64,000 bases of DNA. It comes from Oscillospiraceae bacterium (GTDB lineage: Bacteria; Bacillota; Clostridia; Oscillospirales; Oscillospiraceae). Every line of letters begins with the position of its first letter. The stretch's first letter is position 1. The stretch lies in the NCBI GenBank assembly GCA_017455685.1, contig JAFSZH010000041.1:178657-242656 (forward strand). The letters are read 5' to 3'. Below are positions 25,954 to 33,803 of this stretch, piece by piece. The notes under the pieces were generated by a model. The model saw nothing but the letters and a program-made list of their open reading frames with translations. It ran no database searches and was not told where the DNA came from. The position numbers and the translations under genes were made by a program.

Positions 25954-26983
25954 AACAGATATCAAGTCGCTGACGCCGGAGGAGCTGGGCGAGGCTTTCA
26001 GGGAGCTCGGCCTGGCGTCTTATCGGGCAAAGCAGGTGTTCGCCTGGCTGTCCCGTGGCTGCGGAGATTTCGCAGAGATGACCGACCTGCCCAAGGCGCT
26101 GCGGGAACAGCTCGCCGAGAGCTTCCACCTGTACGCCCCCGCGGTGATGCGTCGGCTGGAATCCGCCGAGGACGGCACGCAGAAATTCCTTTGGAAGCTC
26201 CACGACGGCAACGCCGTGGAGACCGTCGTCATGCGCTATCATTACGGCAACACGGTATGCATCTCCTCCCAGGTGGGCTGCAGACAGGGCTGCGCCTTCT
26301 GTGCCTCCGCCATCGGCGGACTGGTACGGGATCTGACCCCCGGAGAAATGCTCGACGAGGTGCTTTATTCCGAAAAGGAATCCGGCCTTGAGATCTCTCA
26401 TATCGTTCTGATGGGCATCGGGGAGCCACTGGACAACTTCGACAACGTCATGCGTTTTCTGGAGCTTGTCAACCATCCGCGGGGTCGGAACATCAGCATG
26501 CGGCATATCTCCCTTTCCACCTGCGGGATCCTGGAGCGCTTTGAAGATCTGGAAAAGCGGGATCTGCAGCTGACGCTGTCCGTTTCGCTCCACGCGCCGG
26601 ACGATGCGACCCGTTCCCGCCTCATGCCCGCCAACCGGGGCAGGGGAGTGGACGCACTTTTCTCAAAATGTCAGGAGTACTTTCGCGTCACCGGACGAAG
26701 GATCTCCTTCGAATATGCCATGATCGCCGGGGTAAACGACTCTCCGGAGCAGGCGGAGCTTCTGGCCCGGCGGGTCAAGCCCCTTGCCGCTCACGTGAAT
26801 CTTATCCCGCTCAACCACGTGGACGAGAGGAGCTTTGAACCCTCCGACGAATCGACCATCAAACGGTTTACGGAAATACTGCAGAAAAACGGCGTCAACG
26901 TGACCGTTCGGCGGAAGCTGGGCAGCGACGTGAACGCTTCCTGCGGACAGCTGCGGCGCGGTGCCGCCATGGAGGCAGAATGA
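25934..26983 (+). CDS. rlmN: Dual-specificity RNA methyltransferase RlmN (radical SAM)
   Basis: RlmN methylates C2 of A2503 in 23S rRNA and A37 in some tRNAs. The radical-SAM cluster motif is GCRQGCAFC (about 115-123), followed by GEPLDNFDNVMRFLE and the STCGI cysteine. The C-terminal mechanistic cysteine is in VNASCGQLR near residue 340. Length (349) and the N-terminal helix domain are normal. It overlaps the phosphatase gene by 4 bases. Confidence 0.96.
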   Translation: MRTINDKTDIKSLTPEELGEAFRELGLASYRAKQVFAWLSRGCGDFAEMTDLPKALREQLAESFHLYAPAVMRRLESAEDGTQKFLWKLHDGNAVETVVMRYHYGNTVCISSQVGCRQGCAFCASAIGGLVRDLTPGEMLDEVLYSEKESGLEISHIVLMGIGEPLDNFDNVMRFLELVNHPRGRNISMRHISLSTCGILERFEDLEKRDLQLTLSVSLHAPDDATRSRLMPANRGRGVDALFSKCQEYFRVTGRRISFEYAMIAGVNDSPEQAELLARRVKPLAAHVNLIPLNHVDERSFEPSDESTIKRFTEILQKNGVNVTVRRKLGSDVNASCGQLRRGAAMEAE

Positions 26984-27711
26984 ACGTTTTCGCGATCTCG
27001 GACCGCGGCAAGGTCCGACAACAGAATGAAGACGCGGTTTTCTATCGTCTTGACGAGGAAAACGGCGTGGGGCTTGCCGTGCTCTGCGACGGCATGGGCG
27101 GTGAAAAAGCCGGGGAAGTGGCATCGGCGACCGCCGGGAAGGCGTTTCTCGACTACGCGGAGAAGACGTTTTTGTCCTCAGACGTGCCCATCGCCTCAGA
27201 CGTGGCCCGGGAGGCGGCTGCTTATGCCAATCTGCAGGTCTACGACCGCGCCATGCGGGACGAAGCCTGCGCCGGCATGGGCACCACGTTAGTGGCTGTC
27301 GTAATCGAGCCGGACGACGCCTGCGTGGTCAACGTGGGCGACAGCCGCTGCTACTGGCTGGCGGAAGGCCAGCTGCAGCAGGTGACCCGGGACCACTCGC
27401 TTGTCCAGGATATGGTGGATCACGGTCAGCTCACGCCCTCGGAGGCCGGCACCCATCCCCGCAGGAACGTGATCACCCGGGCGGTGGGGGTCCAGCGCCG
27501 CATCGTAAGCGATATCTTCCGGCTGGATCTGCGGCCGGGTGACAGGCTGCTCCTCTGCTCGGACGGTTTGAGCAATCAGGTGACCCGGCAGGAAATGGAA
27601 CAGATCCTTCTTGCGGAGCCGGCGCTGGACATAGCCGCAGAAAAACTGCTGGCGATGGCGCTGGACCGGGGCGCGCCCGACAACGTGTCCGTTCTGATCC
27701 TGGAACGGTAA
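26980..27711 (+). CDS. stp: PP2C-type Ser/Thr phosphatase Stp/PrpC
   Basis: This 243-residue PPM phosphatase opposes the PASTA kinase encoded next to it. Metal-binding and catalytic motifs are complete: RQQNEDAVFY near the start, CDGMGGEKAGEVAS (about 32-45), GMGTTLVAVVI, VVNVGDSRCY, RDHSLVQDMVDHGQ, RNVITRAVGVQ, LLLCSDGLSNQV and APDNVSVLIL at the end. No membrane segment is present, so it acts in the cytoplasm. A 34-base gap with GGGGGG precedes the kinase gene. Confidence 0.96.
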   Translation: MNVFAISDRGKVRQQNEDAVFYRLDEENGVGLAVLCDGMGGEKAGEVASATAGKAFLDYAEKTFLSSDVPIASDVAREAAAYANLQVYDRAMRDEACAGMGTTLVAVVIEPDDACVVNVGDSRCYWLAEGQLQQVTRDHSLVQDMVDHGQLTPSEAGTHPRRNVITRAVGVQRRIVSDIFRLDLRPGDRLLLCSDGLSNQVTRQEMEQILLAEPALDIAAEKLLAMALDRGAPDNVSVLILER

Positions 27712-27745
27712 GGCAGACAATTCGCAGACCCTTGGGGGGTACGAT

Positions 27746-29470
27746 ATGGATAATGAGATTTTTGAAAACTTTGAGGGCATGATCCTGGACGAACGCTATG
27801 AACTGCTGGAGCAGATCGGCTCCGGCGGCATGGCCGTGGTATACCGCGCTCTCGACCACCGGCTGAACCGGCAAGTGGCCGTGAAGATCATGCGCACGGA
27901 GCTGGCCTCCAACGAGAGATTCCGTCAGAGATTCCAGACGGAATCCCACGCCATCGCCAAGCTGAACCACCCGAACATCGTGAGCGTATTCGACGTGAGC
28001 CACACCGACAGCGTGGAATACATCGTCATGGAGCTGCTGGAGGGAGAGACTCTCAAGCAGTATCTTCGTCAACACGGCCCGCTGGACGCGCCGACCACCC
28101 TGGACTTCTCTCTGCAGATGGCCAAGGCGCTGGATCACGCCCACAAAAAGGGCATTGTCCACCGGGACATCAAGCCGCAGAACATCCTGCTGGTGGGGGA
28201 CAACACCATCAAGATCGCTGATTTCGGCATTGCCGACCTGCAGTCGGAAATGCCCAACGCGGAGAATGAGGCCATCGGCAGCGTGCATTACATTTCCCCG
28301 GAACAGGCCCGCGGCCTTCCCGCCGACGCCCGCAGCGATATCTACTCCATGGGCATCGTCATGTATGAGATGCTCTCCGGCAAGCTGCCCTTTGACGGTG
28401 ACGACGACAGGACGATCGCACTGAAGCATCTCTCCGCCGTTCCAACGCCGCTTCGGGAGCTTGTGCCCTCCATTCCCCAGGAGCTGGAAAAGATCGTCAT
28501 GAAGGCCATGAACCCCTCTCTGGACGATCGGTATCAGTCTGCCGGACAGATGATCGCGGATCTGGAAAAGTTCCGCCGCATCCTGGCGGGGGCTCTGGAC
28601 GAGGTGGACGGGAAGGTATCTCCCCTGGGCAGCGCCGGGGAACTGAACCGGGAGAGCTATCTGCGACGGAAACGCCGCGCCAAGGCCGTCAGCACCCTTT
28701 CCGGCATCTTCGGCGTTATGGCCGTGATCCTGTTCCTGGGCGTATTCCTGTGGAACTACTGGCTCAAGGACATTTTCGCTCCCGGCCAGCGCATCGAGAT
28801 CCCTAACTTCGTGGGCAACAACTACGAGACCATCATCAACAGCCGGAATTTCCGCAATATCTTCAACTTCAATCTGACCTATGAGATCGACCCAGAAGTG
28901 GAGAAGGGCATCATCATCAGCCAGCACCCCGAAGCCGGAAAAAGTTACATGCTCTCCGACAAGGGCATCAACGTGGATCTCACCATCAGCACCGGCGTGA
29001 TGCTCACCGAGATCCCCGACTATATCGACCACGATTACCGGGAGGCCACCAGCGAGCTGGAAAAGCTGGGCTTCAGCGTGGAAAAGCTCTACGCCTCTTC
29101 CGACGACATCCAGGTCGATTACGTTATGGATATCAGCCCCATGCCCGGCGAAAAACTCCCCGCCGGGGCCACGGTATACGTGACCATCAGCACGGGCCCC
29201 GAGGTGGAAACGGTCAACATGCCCTATCTGGTGGGCTATACCCAGCAGGAAGCGGAAGCGCTTCTGGAGGCCTATCATCTGACGCTCGTATCCGTGAGCC
29301 AGGTCTACAACGACAACTACCCCGCCGGGACCGTAGTGGGGCAGAACGTGGAGGCCGGCACGGAGCTGCCGCTGAACTCCAAGATCTATCTGCAGGTATC
29401 TCTGGGACCGGAGACCACGCCCACGCCCGAGCCCACCGCCACGCCCGTCCCTGCGGAGGACGCCGGATGA
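27746..29470 (+). CDS. pknB: PASTA-domain Ser/Thr kinase PknB/PrkC
   Basis: A membrane-spanning Ser/Thr kinase of 574 residues. The cytoplasmic kinase domain (about 13-270) has GSGGMAVVYRALD, VAVKIM, the catalytic HRDIKPQNILL (about 139) and DFGIAD. A membrane helix lies at about 316-338 (GIFGVMAVILFLGVFLWNYW). Outside the cell are three PASTA domains (about 352-418, 419-487, 488-556), which in relatives sense peptidoglycan fragments or lipid II. The tail is Thr/Pro-rich. Pairing with stp and rsgA is the conserved Firmicutes order. In spore-formers this kinase can also act in germination; that is family knowledge, not visible here. Confidence 0.97.
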   Translation: MDNEIFENFEGMILDERYELLEQIGSGGMAVVYRALDHRLNRQVAVKIMRTELASNERFRQRFQTESHAIAKLNHPNIVSVFDVSHTDSVEYIVMELLEGETLKQYLRQHGPLDAPTTLDFSLQMAKALDHAHKKGIVHRDIKPQNILLVGDNTIKIADFGIADLQSEMPNAENEAIGSVHYISPEQARGLPADARSDIYSMGIVMYEMLSGKLPFDGDDDRTIALKHLSAVPTPLRELVPSIPQELEKIVMKAMNPSLDDRYQSAGQMIADLEKFRRILAGALDEVDGKVSPLGSAGELNRESYLRRKRRAKAVSTLSGIFGVMAVILFLGVFLWNYWLKDIFAPGQRIEIPNFVGNNYETIINSRNFRNIFNFNLTYEIDPEVEKGIIISQHPEAGKSYMLSDKGINVDLTISTGVMLTEIPDYIDHDYREATSELEKLGFSVEKLYASSDDIQVDYVMDISPMPGEKLPAGATVYVTISTGPEVETVNMPYLVGYTQQEAEALLEAYHLTLVSVSQVYNDNYPAGTVVGQNVEAGTELPLNSKIYLQVSLGPETTPTPEPTATPVPAEDAG

Positions 29471-30357
29471 CCATACTGGAAGGTCGGATCGTCAAGGCCC
29501 TCAGCGGCTATTACTACGTGGATCACGACGGCGAGATCATTACCTGCCGTGCCAGGGGAAAGTTCCGTCTGGACGGCGTCAGCCCCCTTGTGGGGGATCG
29601 GGTGGAGCTGGAGAGAGACAGCACCGGCGCTGGGACCGTCCGCCGCATCCTGTCCAGGCGTAATTATTTCATCCGTCCCGCCGTGGCGAACATCGACCAG
29701 ATGGTGATGCTGGCCTCCGGCGTCAATCCCGTGACGGATCCCTTTCTGATCGACCGGGTTTCCGCCCTGGCCGCTTATCACGAGTGCGATTTCCTGCTGT
29801 GTCTGAACAAATGCGATCTGGACCGGGCGGAGGGGCTCTATGAGATCTATGCTGCCTCCGGCTTCCGGGTGATACGCACCAGCGCCGAGACGGGGCTGGG
29901 CCGTGAAGAGCTCCAGGAGGCTCTGAAAGACAGGACTTCCGCGCTGACCGGAAATTCCGGCGTAGGAAAAACCAGTCTTCTGAACGCGCTGGACCCCCTT
30001 CTGGGACTGAAAACAGGGGAGGTAAGCGAACACCTGGGCCGAGGCAGACATACCACCCGTCACGTGGAGCTGTTCGCTCTGCCCTTTGGCGGGTACATAG
30101 CCGACACGCCGGGTTTCGGGTCCTTTGACGTCGAACAGATGGAATCCATCCGTCCCGCGCAGCTGCAATACTGTTTTCCGGAATTCGCCCCGCATCTCGG
30201 GCAATGCCGCTTCAACGACTGCACGCATCGCACGGAGCCGGGCTGCGCCGTGCTGGACGCTCTTGCCCGTGGCGAGATCCATCCCAGCCGTCACAGATCC
30301 TACGCCCGGCTGTGGGAACAGGCCAATCTCCTCCGGGACTGGGAAGTGAAAAGCTGA
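29467..30357 (+). CDS. rsgA: Ribosome small-subunit biogenesis GTPase RsgA
   Basis: RsgA is a circularly permuted GTPase that checks 30S maturation. The 296 residues show an N-terminal OB-fold, then G4 (LNKCDL, about 116-121) ahead of G1 (GNSGVGKTSLLNAL, about 160-173), G2/G3 with GRGRHTTRHVELF and DTPGFGSFDVE. The C-terminal zinc-binding CRFNDCTHRTEPGC (about 243-256) is intact. It closes the long coupled run that starts at yicC; a strong hairpin follows. Confidence 0.96.
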   Translation: MTILEGRIVKALSGYYYVDHDGEIITCRARGKFRLDGVSPLVGDRVELERDSTGAGTVRRILSRRNYFIRPAVANIDQMVMLASGVNPVTDPFLIDRVSALAAYHECDFLLCLNKCDLDRAEGLYEIYAASGFRVIRTSAETGLGREELQEALKDRTSALTGNSGVGKTSLLNALDPLLGLKTGEVSEHLGRGRHTTRHVELFALPFGGYIADTPGFGSFDVEQMESIRPAQLQYCFPEFAPHLGQCRFNDCTHRTEPGCAVLDALARGEIHPSRHRSYARLWEQANLLRDWEVKS

Positions 30358-30360
30358 ACA

Positions 30361-30387
30361 ACAAATCCCCCTTTCGCGCGTAGAATG
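30361..30387 (+). promoter_or_regulatory. Possible SigK-type promoter (AC-N16-CGTAGAATG)
   Basis: AC (30361-30362) is followed after 16 bases by CGTAGAATG (30379-30387), the same arrangement as at 13081-13107. One base departs from the CATA core, so support is weak. Confidence 0.22.
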
Positions 30388-30417
30388 TATCAACCGTTCA
30401 TTCCGCGAAGGGGGGAT
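30365..30417 (+). terminator. Strong hairpin after rsgA that includes the next gene's ribosome binding site
   Basis: ATCCCCCTTTCGCG (30365-30378) pairs with CGCGAAGGGGGGAT (30404-30417), with an inner GAATG/CATTC helix. The 3' arm carries the G-rich ribosome binding site of the small ORF at 30422. No real T-tract follows, so it may be a translational gate as much as a terminator. Confidence 0.55.
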
Positions 30418-30421
30418 CTTT

Positions 30422-30583
30422 ATGCGCAGAGGGTGCAGACGAAGCCGCAGGCCGGGCAGCGTCGTGATCATCACGGGTGTCGTGATCATCTTGACGCTGA
30501 TCCTTCCGCCGGGCTTCTGGTGGTTTTCGCTGGGCGCCGGGCTGGTTGCGCTGGGCGTTTGGCTGAACCGCCGCTGCTGCTGA
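30422..30583 (+). CDS. 53-residue membrane peptide
   Basis: A short reading frame with a strong GGGGGG ribosome binding site 7 bases upstream. It starts with an arginine-rich segment (MRRGCRRSRRPG), followed by two hydrophobic stretches (VVIITGVVIILTLILPPGFW and FSLGAGLVALGVWL) and a CC C-terminus. Arg/Cys-rich single- or double-span peptides of this size are common around sporulation loci in Clostridia. No family is recognised. The frame was read directly from the bases; overlapping frames lack a binding site and have improbable composition. Confidence 0.6.
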   Translation: MRRGCRRSRRPGSVVIITGVVIILTLILPPGFWWFSLGAGLVALGVWLNRRCC

Positions 30584-30593
30584 ATCAGCCGGG

Positions 30594-30622
30594 GAATAAC
30601 GGACGGCGTCTCTTCATATGAT
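30594..30622 (+). promoter_or_regulatory. Candidate SigE promoter for the SPOCS-LysM gene
   Basis: GAATAA (30594-30599) and CATATGAT (30615-30622), 15 bases apart, resemble the mother-cell SigE pattern (ATA-rich -35, CATACAnT -10), 30 bases before the start of a gene whose relatives are SigE-controlled. Confidence 0.35.
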
Positions 30623-30652
30623 CAGAAAGAAATACTGTAAGGAGAGACGCCT

Positions 30653-32152
30653 ATGGATGAATCAAGAACAACAACGATCGAATACTGCCCCGTCATATAT
30701 ACAGAACTTTTGACCCAGGAGGCAGGAACGGACACCGTCATCCCGGATACCATGCCGGACGTGGTGCGGATCCTCTGCTGTCAGGAGAGCATACTGCTCC
30801 AGTCCAAGACGGTTTCGGACGGGGGCGTCACGCTGGACGCGATGATCTCCCATACGGTCCTGTATACCGGAGAGGACCGGCCGGGGATCTGTCGTCTGGA
30901 GGTCAGCACGCCGGTGCGCTTCACCGCCCGGAATGAGCTGATCGAGAGCTCGGACGCCTGCACGGCGGCGCTGTATCTCAGTGGCTCCGAGGCACGAACG
31001 CTGAATCCCCGGAAGATCCAGCTGCGCGTCAGCGCTTCGGCGGCCGTGACGGTTTACAGGAAAGCGACGCTGGACTTTTCGGAGGACGCAGAGCTTCCCG
31101 ACGACGTACAGAAGCTATACGCCACGGAAAACGTCGGCTACATCGCCGGGGTGACGGAAAAGAGCTTTACCGTCTCCGAGGAGCTCCACACGGAAGCCGC
31201 CTGGGGCGGCGACGCCAAGATCCTTACCTGGAAGTGGTTCGTGTCAGAACTTGACTCCAAAAAAGTGGGCGGAAAGCTGATCGTACAGGGCATGATGGAC
31301 GCAGACGTTCTTCTCGTGTCCGATACGCGGCCGGAGAGCAAGGAGAGTTTTCGCGTGCCCTTCTCCCAGATCATGGACCTGCCGGGGGAGGACTGCTCGT
31401 CCACGCTGTTCTGCTGTCTCCCGACGGCGGGGTATCTGGATACTCTTATGGGAGCGGAGGGAAACATCGCCCTCACGGTGGAAATGAGCTGTCTGCTGCA
31501 GGCGGTTTTCACCGCTTCCGCCGAGATTCGCTGTCTGGAGGACGCATACAGTGTCAGCGCCCCCACGGCGCTCACCCGGGAGACGCTGGAGCTCTCCGGA
31601 CCTTACCGTGATACGGAAAGAAGCGTTTCGGTCCATGAGACCACTTCGCTGCCGGAAGCCGCCGAAGAGATCGTCTGGACTGCGGCGGAGCTGTCGCCGC
31701 CGTTCCTGCGGGAGGGCAGCGTGTACGTCAACGCGACCGTTCGGGCCATTTTGAAAACTGTCAGCGGAGAGCTCAGCTCCGTCAGCCGGACGGCCCAGGC
31801 CGTGCTGCCAGACGTGACGGAGACCTGCTTCTGGACCGTGCCGGAGTGCGGCGATCTCCGCATCGACTGCAGCGGGGAGAACGCGGAGCTGCACTGTACT
31901 GTTTCGCTGAAGCTGCGGGAGGGCTCCGCCGTCGATCTCGCTCCGGTGAAGACGGTAACGGTGCTGGAAAGCGATGGAGAGGAGGAAGACAGACCTTCTC
32001 TTGTGGCCGTGCGCGCGGACGGGCGCAGTCTGTGGGAGCTTGCCAAGAGCTACCGCTCCGCGGTGGATCTGATCCGACGCACAAATCCGGACTGGGACGG
32101 CTCTGAACCGCAGATGCTCCTGATCCCCCGGGCGGATCAGCGCTTTCTGTGA
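30653..32152 (+). CDS. SPOCS (DUF3794) and LysM domain protein, SipL-like
   Basis: The 499 residues contain repeated SPOCS/DUF3794 units; the first has TIEYCPVIYTELLTQEAGTD and VIPDTMPDVVRILCCQ (about 9-45), and another unit starts near 180-260 (VSDTRPESKESFRVPFSQIM). A C-terminal LysM domain is at about 448-499 (DGRSLWELAKSYRSAVDLIR). This is the architecture of SipL, the partner of SpoIVA that anchors the spore coat and cortex in Clostridioides difficile, and of related spore proteins. A role in mother-cell coat assembly is inferred. An AAGGAGAG site precedes ATG 30653. It is not part of the rsgA operon. Confidence 0.85.
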   Translation: MDESRTTTIEYCPVIYTELLTQEAGTDTVIPDTMPDVVRILCCQESILLQSKTVSDGGVTLDAMISHTVLYTGEDRPGICRLEVSTPVRFTARNELIESSDACTAALYLSGSEARTLNPRKIQLRVSASAAVTVYRKATLDFSEDAELPDDVQKLYATENVGYIAGVTEKSFTVSEELHTEAAWGGDAKILTWKWFVSELDSKKVGGKLIVQGMMDADVLLVSDTRPESKESFRVPFSQIMDLPGEDCSSTLFCCLPTAGYLDTLMGAEGNIALTVEMSCLLQAVFTASAEIRCLEDAYSVSAPTALTRETLELSGPYRDTERSVSVHETTSLPEAAEEIVWTAAELSPPFLREGSVYVNATVRAILKTVSGELSSVSRTAQAVLPDVTETCFWTVPECGDLRIDCSGENAELHCTVSLKLREGSAVDLAPVKTVTVLESDGEEEDRPSLVAVRADGRSLWELAKSYRSAVDLIRRTNPDWDGSEPQMLLIPRADQRFL

Positions 32153-32159
32153 CATTTTA

Positions 32160-32188
32160 TTGACAAAGCGGGTGTTGTCGGCTATACT
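32160..32188 (+). promoter_or_regulatory. SigA promoter for yebC
   Basis: A consensus TTGACA (32160-32165) is separated by 17 bases from TATACT (32183-32188), about 55 bases before yebC. Confidence 0.82.
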
Positions 32189-32242
32189 TTTTCTGCTTTG
32201 TAGCAAACACAGCAGACTTACTTACGCAGGGGGATAAGAAAC

Positions 32243-32977
32243 ATGTCCGGACATTCCAAGTGGCATAACATACAGAAAACCAAGGGCGCCCAGGACGCCA
32301 AGCGCGCCCAGGCCTTTACCAAGATCGCCCGTGAAATGATCGTTGCGGTCAAGGAGGGCGGCAGCGGCGATCCCGCCAACAACTCCCGCCTTGCCGCGGT
32401 CATCGCCAAGGCCAAGGCTGCCAACATGCCCAACGACAACATCAAGCGCACCATCGAGAAGGCGCTGGGCAGCGGCGCTACCGACAACTACGAGAGCGTC
32501 ACCTACGAGGGCTACGGCCCCTGTGGCGTGGCCGTGATCGTTGACGCCATGACCGACAACCGGAAGCGCACAGCCTCCGACGTCCGGCATTATTTTGACA
32601 AATACGGCGGTAACATGGGCGCGGCCGGCTGCGTATCCTGGTCCTTTGACAAGAAGGGCGTCATCGTCATCGACAACGAGGACGGCGACTGGGACGAGGA
32701 TACCGTGCTGGAGGATGCGCTGGAGGCCGGCGCCGACGATCTGGAGACCGAAGAGGAGATCTTCACCGTCTACACCCAGCCAGACGACGTGGCCCCTGTT
32801 TCCGAGATCCTGAGCAAAAAGTATAAGCTGCTCTCCGCCCAGGTGGAAATGGTCCCCCAGAACTACATCTCCCTCACCGAAGAGGGCGATATCAAGAACA
32901 TGAACAAGATGCTGGAAATGTTCGAGGACAACGACGACGTGCAGAACGTCTGGCACAACTGGGATAATCAGGAATAA
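32243..32977 (+). CDS. yebC: YebC/PmpR family regulator
   Basis: A 244-residue YebC/TACO1-type protein. The start MSGHSKWHNIQKTKGAQDAKR is the family signature; YEGYGPCGVAVIVDAMTDNRK (about 91-111) and FDKYGGNMGAAGCVSW follow. Proteins of this family have been described both as DNA-binding regulators and as translation factors that help with stalling sequences; which applies here is unknown. It has its own consensus promoter and is followed by two hairpins. Confidence 0.95.
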   Translation: MSGHSKWHNIQKTKGAQDAKRAQAFTKIAREMIVAVKEGGSGDPANNSRLAAVIAKAKAANMPNDNIKRTIEKALGSGATDNYESVTYEGYGPCGVAVIVDAMTDNRKRTASDVRHYFDKYGGNMGAAGCVSWSFDKKGVIVIDNEDGDWDEDTVLEDALEAGADDLETEEEIFTVYTQPDDVAPVSEILSKKYKLLSAQVEMVPQNYISLTEEGDIKNMNKMLEMFEDNDDVQNVWHNWDNQE

Positions 32978-32985
32978 CAAATAAC

Positions 32986-33009
32986 AGGGGAGCGATCAAT
33001 CGCTCCCCT
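32986..33009 (+). terminator. Inverted repeat after yebC
   Basis: AGGGGAGCGA (32986-32995) and TCGCTCCCCT (33000-33009) are perfect inverted repeats with a 4-base loop. There is no T-tract, but a second hairpin with a T-tract follows at 33027. Confidence 0.55.
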
Positions 33010-33026
33010 CTAAATCATATTACTCA

Positions 33027-33052
33027 AGCGGGACATATGTCCCGCTCTTTTT
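33027..33052 (+). terminator. Rho-independent terminator between yebC and spoIIID
   Basis: The perfect palindrome AGCGGGACATATGTCCCGCT (33027-33046) is followed by CTTTTT. Confidence 0.8.
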
Positions 33053-33127
33053 ATAGCTTGTTTCATGTTCTTTTCCCCTCGTCCGGTCACATATATTAGA
33101 CCATGGAAACAGGGGAGTGGTGCCAAC

Positions 33128-33376
33128 TTGAATGCCAGCATGGATGAAAGAGCCGTAGAGCTTGCCCGGTGGATCATTGAAAACAACGCTACGGTACGCT
33201 CTGCGGCGGAGCGCTTCGGCGTCAGCAAAAGCACCGTACACAAAGATATGCAGGATCGGCTGCGGGATATCGATCTGCTTCTGTATGAAAAGGTCCGCCT
33301 GGTCCTGGACAAAAACAAGGCGGAGCGGCATCTGCGGGGCGGCGACGTCACCCGAAGGAAGTATAAAGGGGAATAG
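33128..33376 (+). CDS. spoIIID: Sporulation transcription factor SpoIIID
   Basis: SpoIIID is a small helix-turn-helix regulator of SigE- and SigK-dependent genes in the mother cell. The core RSAAERFGVSKSTVHKDMQDR and the basic tail with RHLRGGDVTRRKYKG match the family throughout. I choose the TTG start at 33128: AGGGGAG lies at 33111-33117, and the resulting N-terminus aligns with Bacillus SpoIIID without gap (24 residues up to the TVR of the helix-turn-helix). ATG 33140 is an alternative. CATATATT (33090-33097) resembles a SigE -10, but no -35 was found. Its presence is a strong sign of an endospore former. Confidence 0.93.
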   Translation: MNASMDERAVELARWIIENNATVRSAAERFGVSKSTVHKDMQDRLRDIDLLLYEKVRLVLDKNKAERHLRGGDVTRRKYKGE

Positions 33377-33398
33377 TTTAAATCAATAAAGAAAATGC

Positions 33399-33426
33399 TT
33401 GACAAAACCGCTCGCGGTGCTATAAT
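33399..33426 (+). promoter_or_regulatory. SigA promoter of the Trp T-box/trpXYZ unit
   Basis: A consensus TTGACA (33399-33404) is followed by a 16-base spacer and a consensus TATAAT (33421-33426), just before the T-box leader. Confidence 0.85.
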
Positions 33427-33439
33427 CCAAATCAAGATA

Positions 33440-33699
33440 AACCGATGAACAAGAGTAGTACCCGAAATCAGTCCTCTTACAGCGAATCCCGGACAGTGTG
33501 AGCGGGGGAGCGGACCTTCGGTGAATGGACTTGTGAGGGCGGCCAAACGCGATCATGGATCGTCAGTAGCAGCCGACGGGAACCGCGCCCGTTATCCCGG
33601 CGGAGCGCATGTTTTGTGCGTGCAGAGGGGGCGCTTCGCGCCAACTTGGGTGGTACCGCAGGATTTAGTCTTGTCCCAATGATGGGACAGGACTTTTTT
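33440..33699 (+). promoter_or_regulatory. Tryptophan-specific T-box riboswitch
   Basis: The leader has the T-box sequence GGGTGGTACCGC (33648-33659) and an ending terminator. Stem I can be built by eye: ACAAG (33449-33453) pairs with CTTGT (33530-33534), AGTAGTA lies on the 5' side of the internal loop, and CCGAA (33462-33466) pairs with TTCGG (33517-33521). The specifier loop's 3' side is TGAATGGA, so the specifier is TGG (33526-33528), Trp, followed by the usual purine. Uncharged tRNA-Trp is predicted to favour antitermination and expression of the importer downstream. Confidence 0.9.
33667..33699 (+). terminator. T-box terminator before trpX
   Basis: AGTCTTGTCCC and GGGACAGGACT form the stem (loop AATGAT), followed by TTTTT. 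This is the regulated terminator of the Trp T-box. Confidence 0.88.
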
Positions 33700-33721
33700 G
33701 TTTATCCGGGAGGTTTGTAAA

Positions 33722-33763
33722 ATGAAACTCATGACAAAACGATGGCGACTCCTGACAAGATGA
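33722..33763 (+). CDS. Possible 13-residue leader peptide with a Trp codon
   Basis: A GGGAGGT ribosome binding site (33708-33714) with ideal 7-base spacing precedes ATG 33722, which opens a 13-codon frame (MKLMTKRWRLLTR) ending at TGA 33761-33763. One codon is TGG (33743-33745). Just after it, CTCCT (33749-33753) is complementary to the AGGAG of trpX (33791-33795), and TCCTGACA/TGACAGGA (33750-33768) can form a hairpin over the stop codon. The position after a Trp T-box recalls the rtpA leader peptide of Bacillus. A single Trp codon makes the case weaker; expression is unproven. Confidence 0.45.
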   Translation: MKLMTKRWRLLTR

Positions 33764-33803
33764 CAGGAAAAAACACGATTTCATCTGAAAAGGAGATACA
33801 AAA

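Noticed and set aside
30385-30621. 78-codon frame overlapping the 53-residue peptide
   Set aside because: Starts inside the hairpin with no binding site and has shuffled, charged composition; the alternative frame at 30422 has a strong binding site and membrane helices.
33069-33097. SigE promoter for spoIIID
   Set aside because: The CATATATT -10 is plausible, but no -35-like element occurs at the right distance, so it is only mentioned with the gene.
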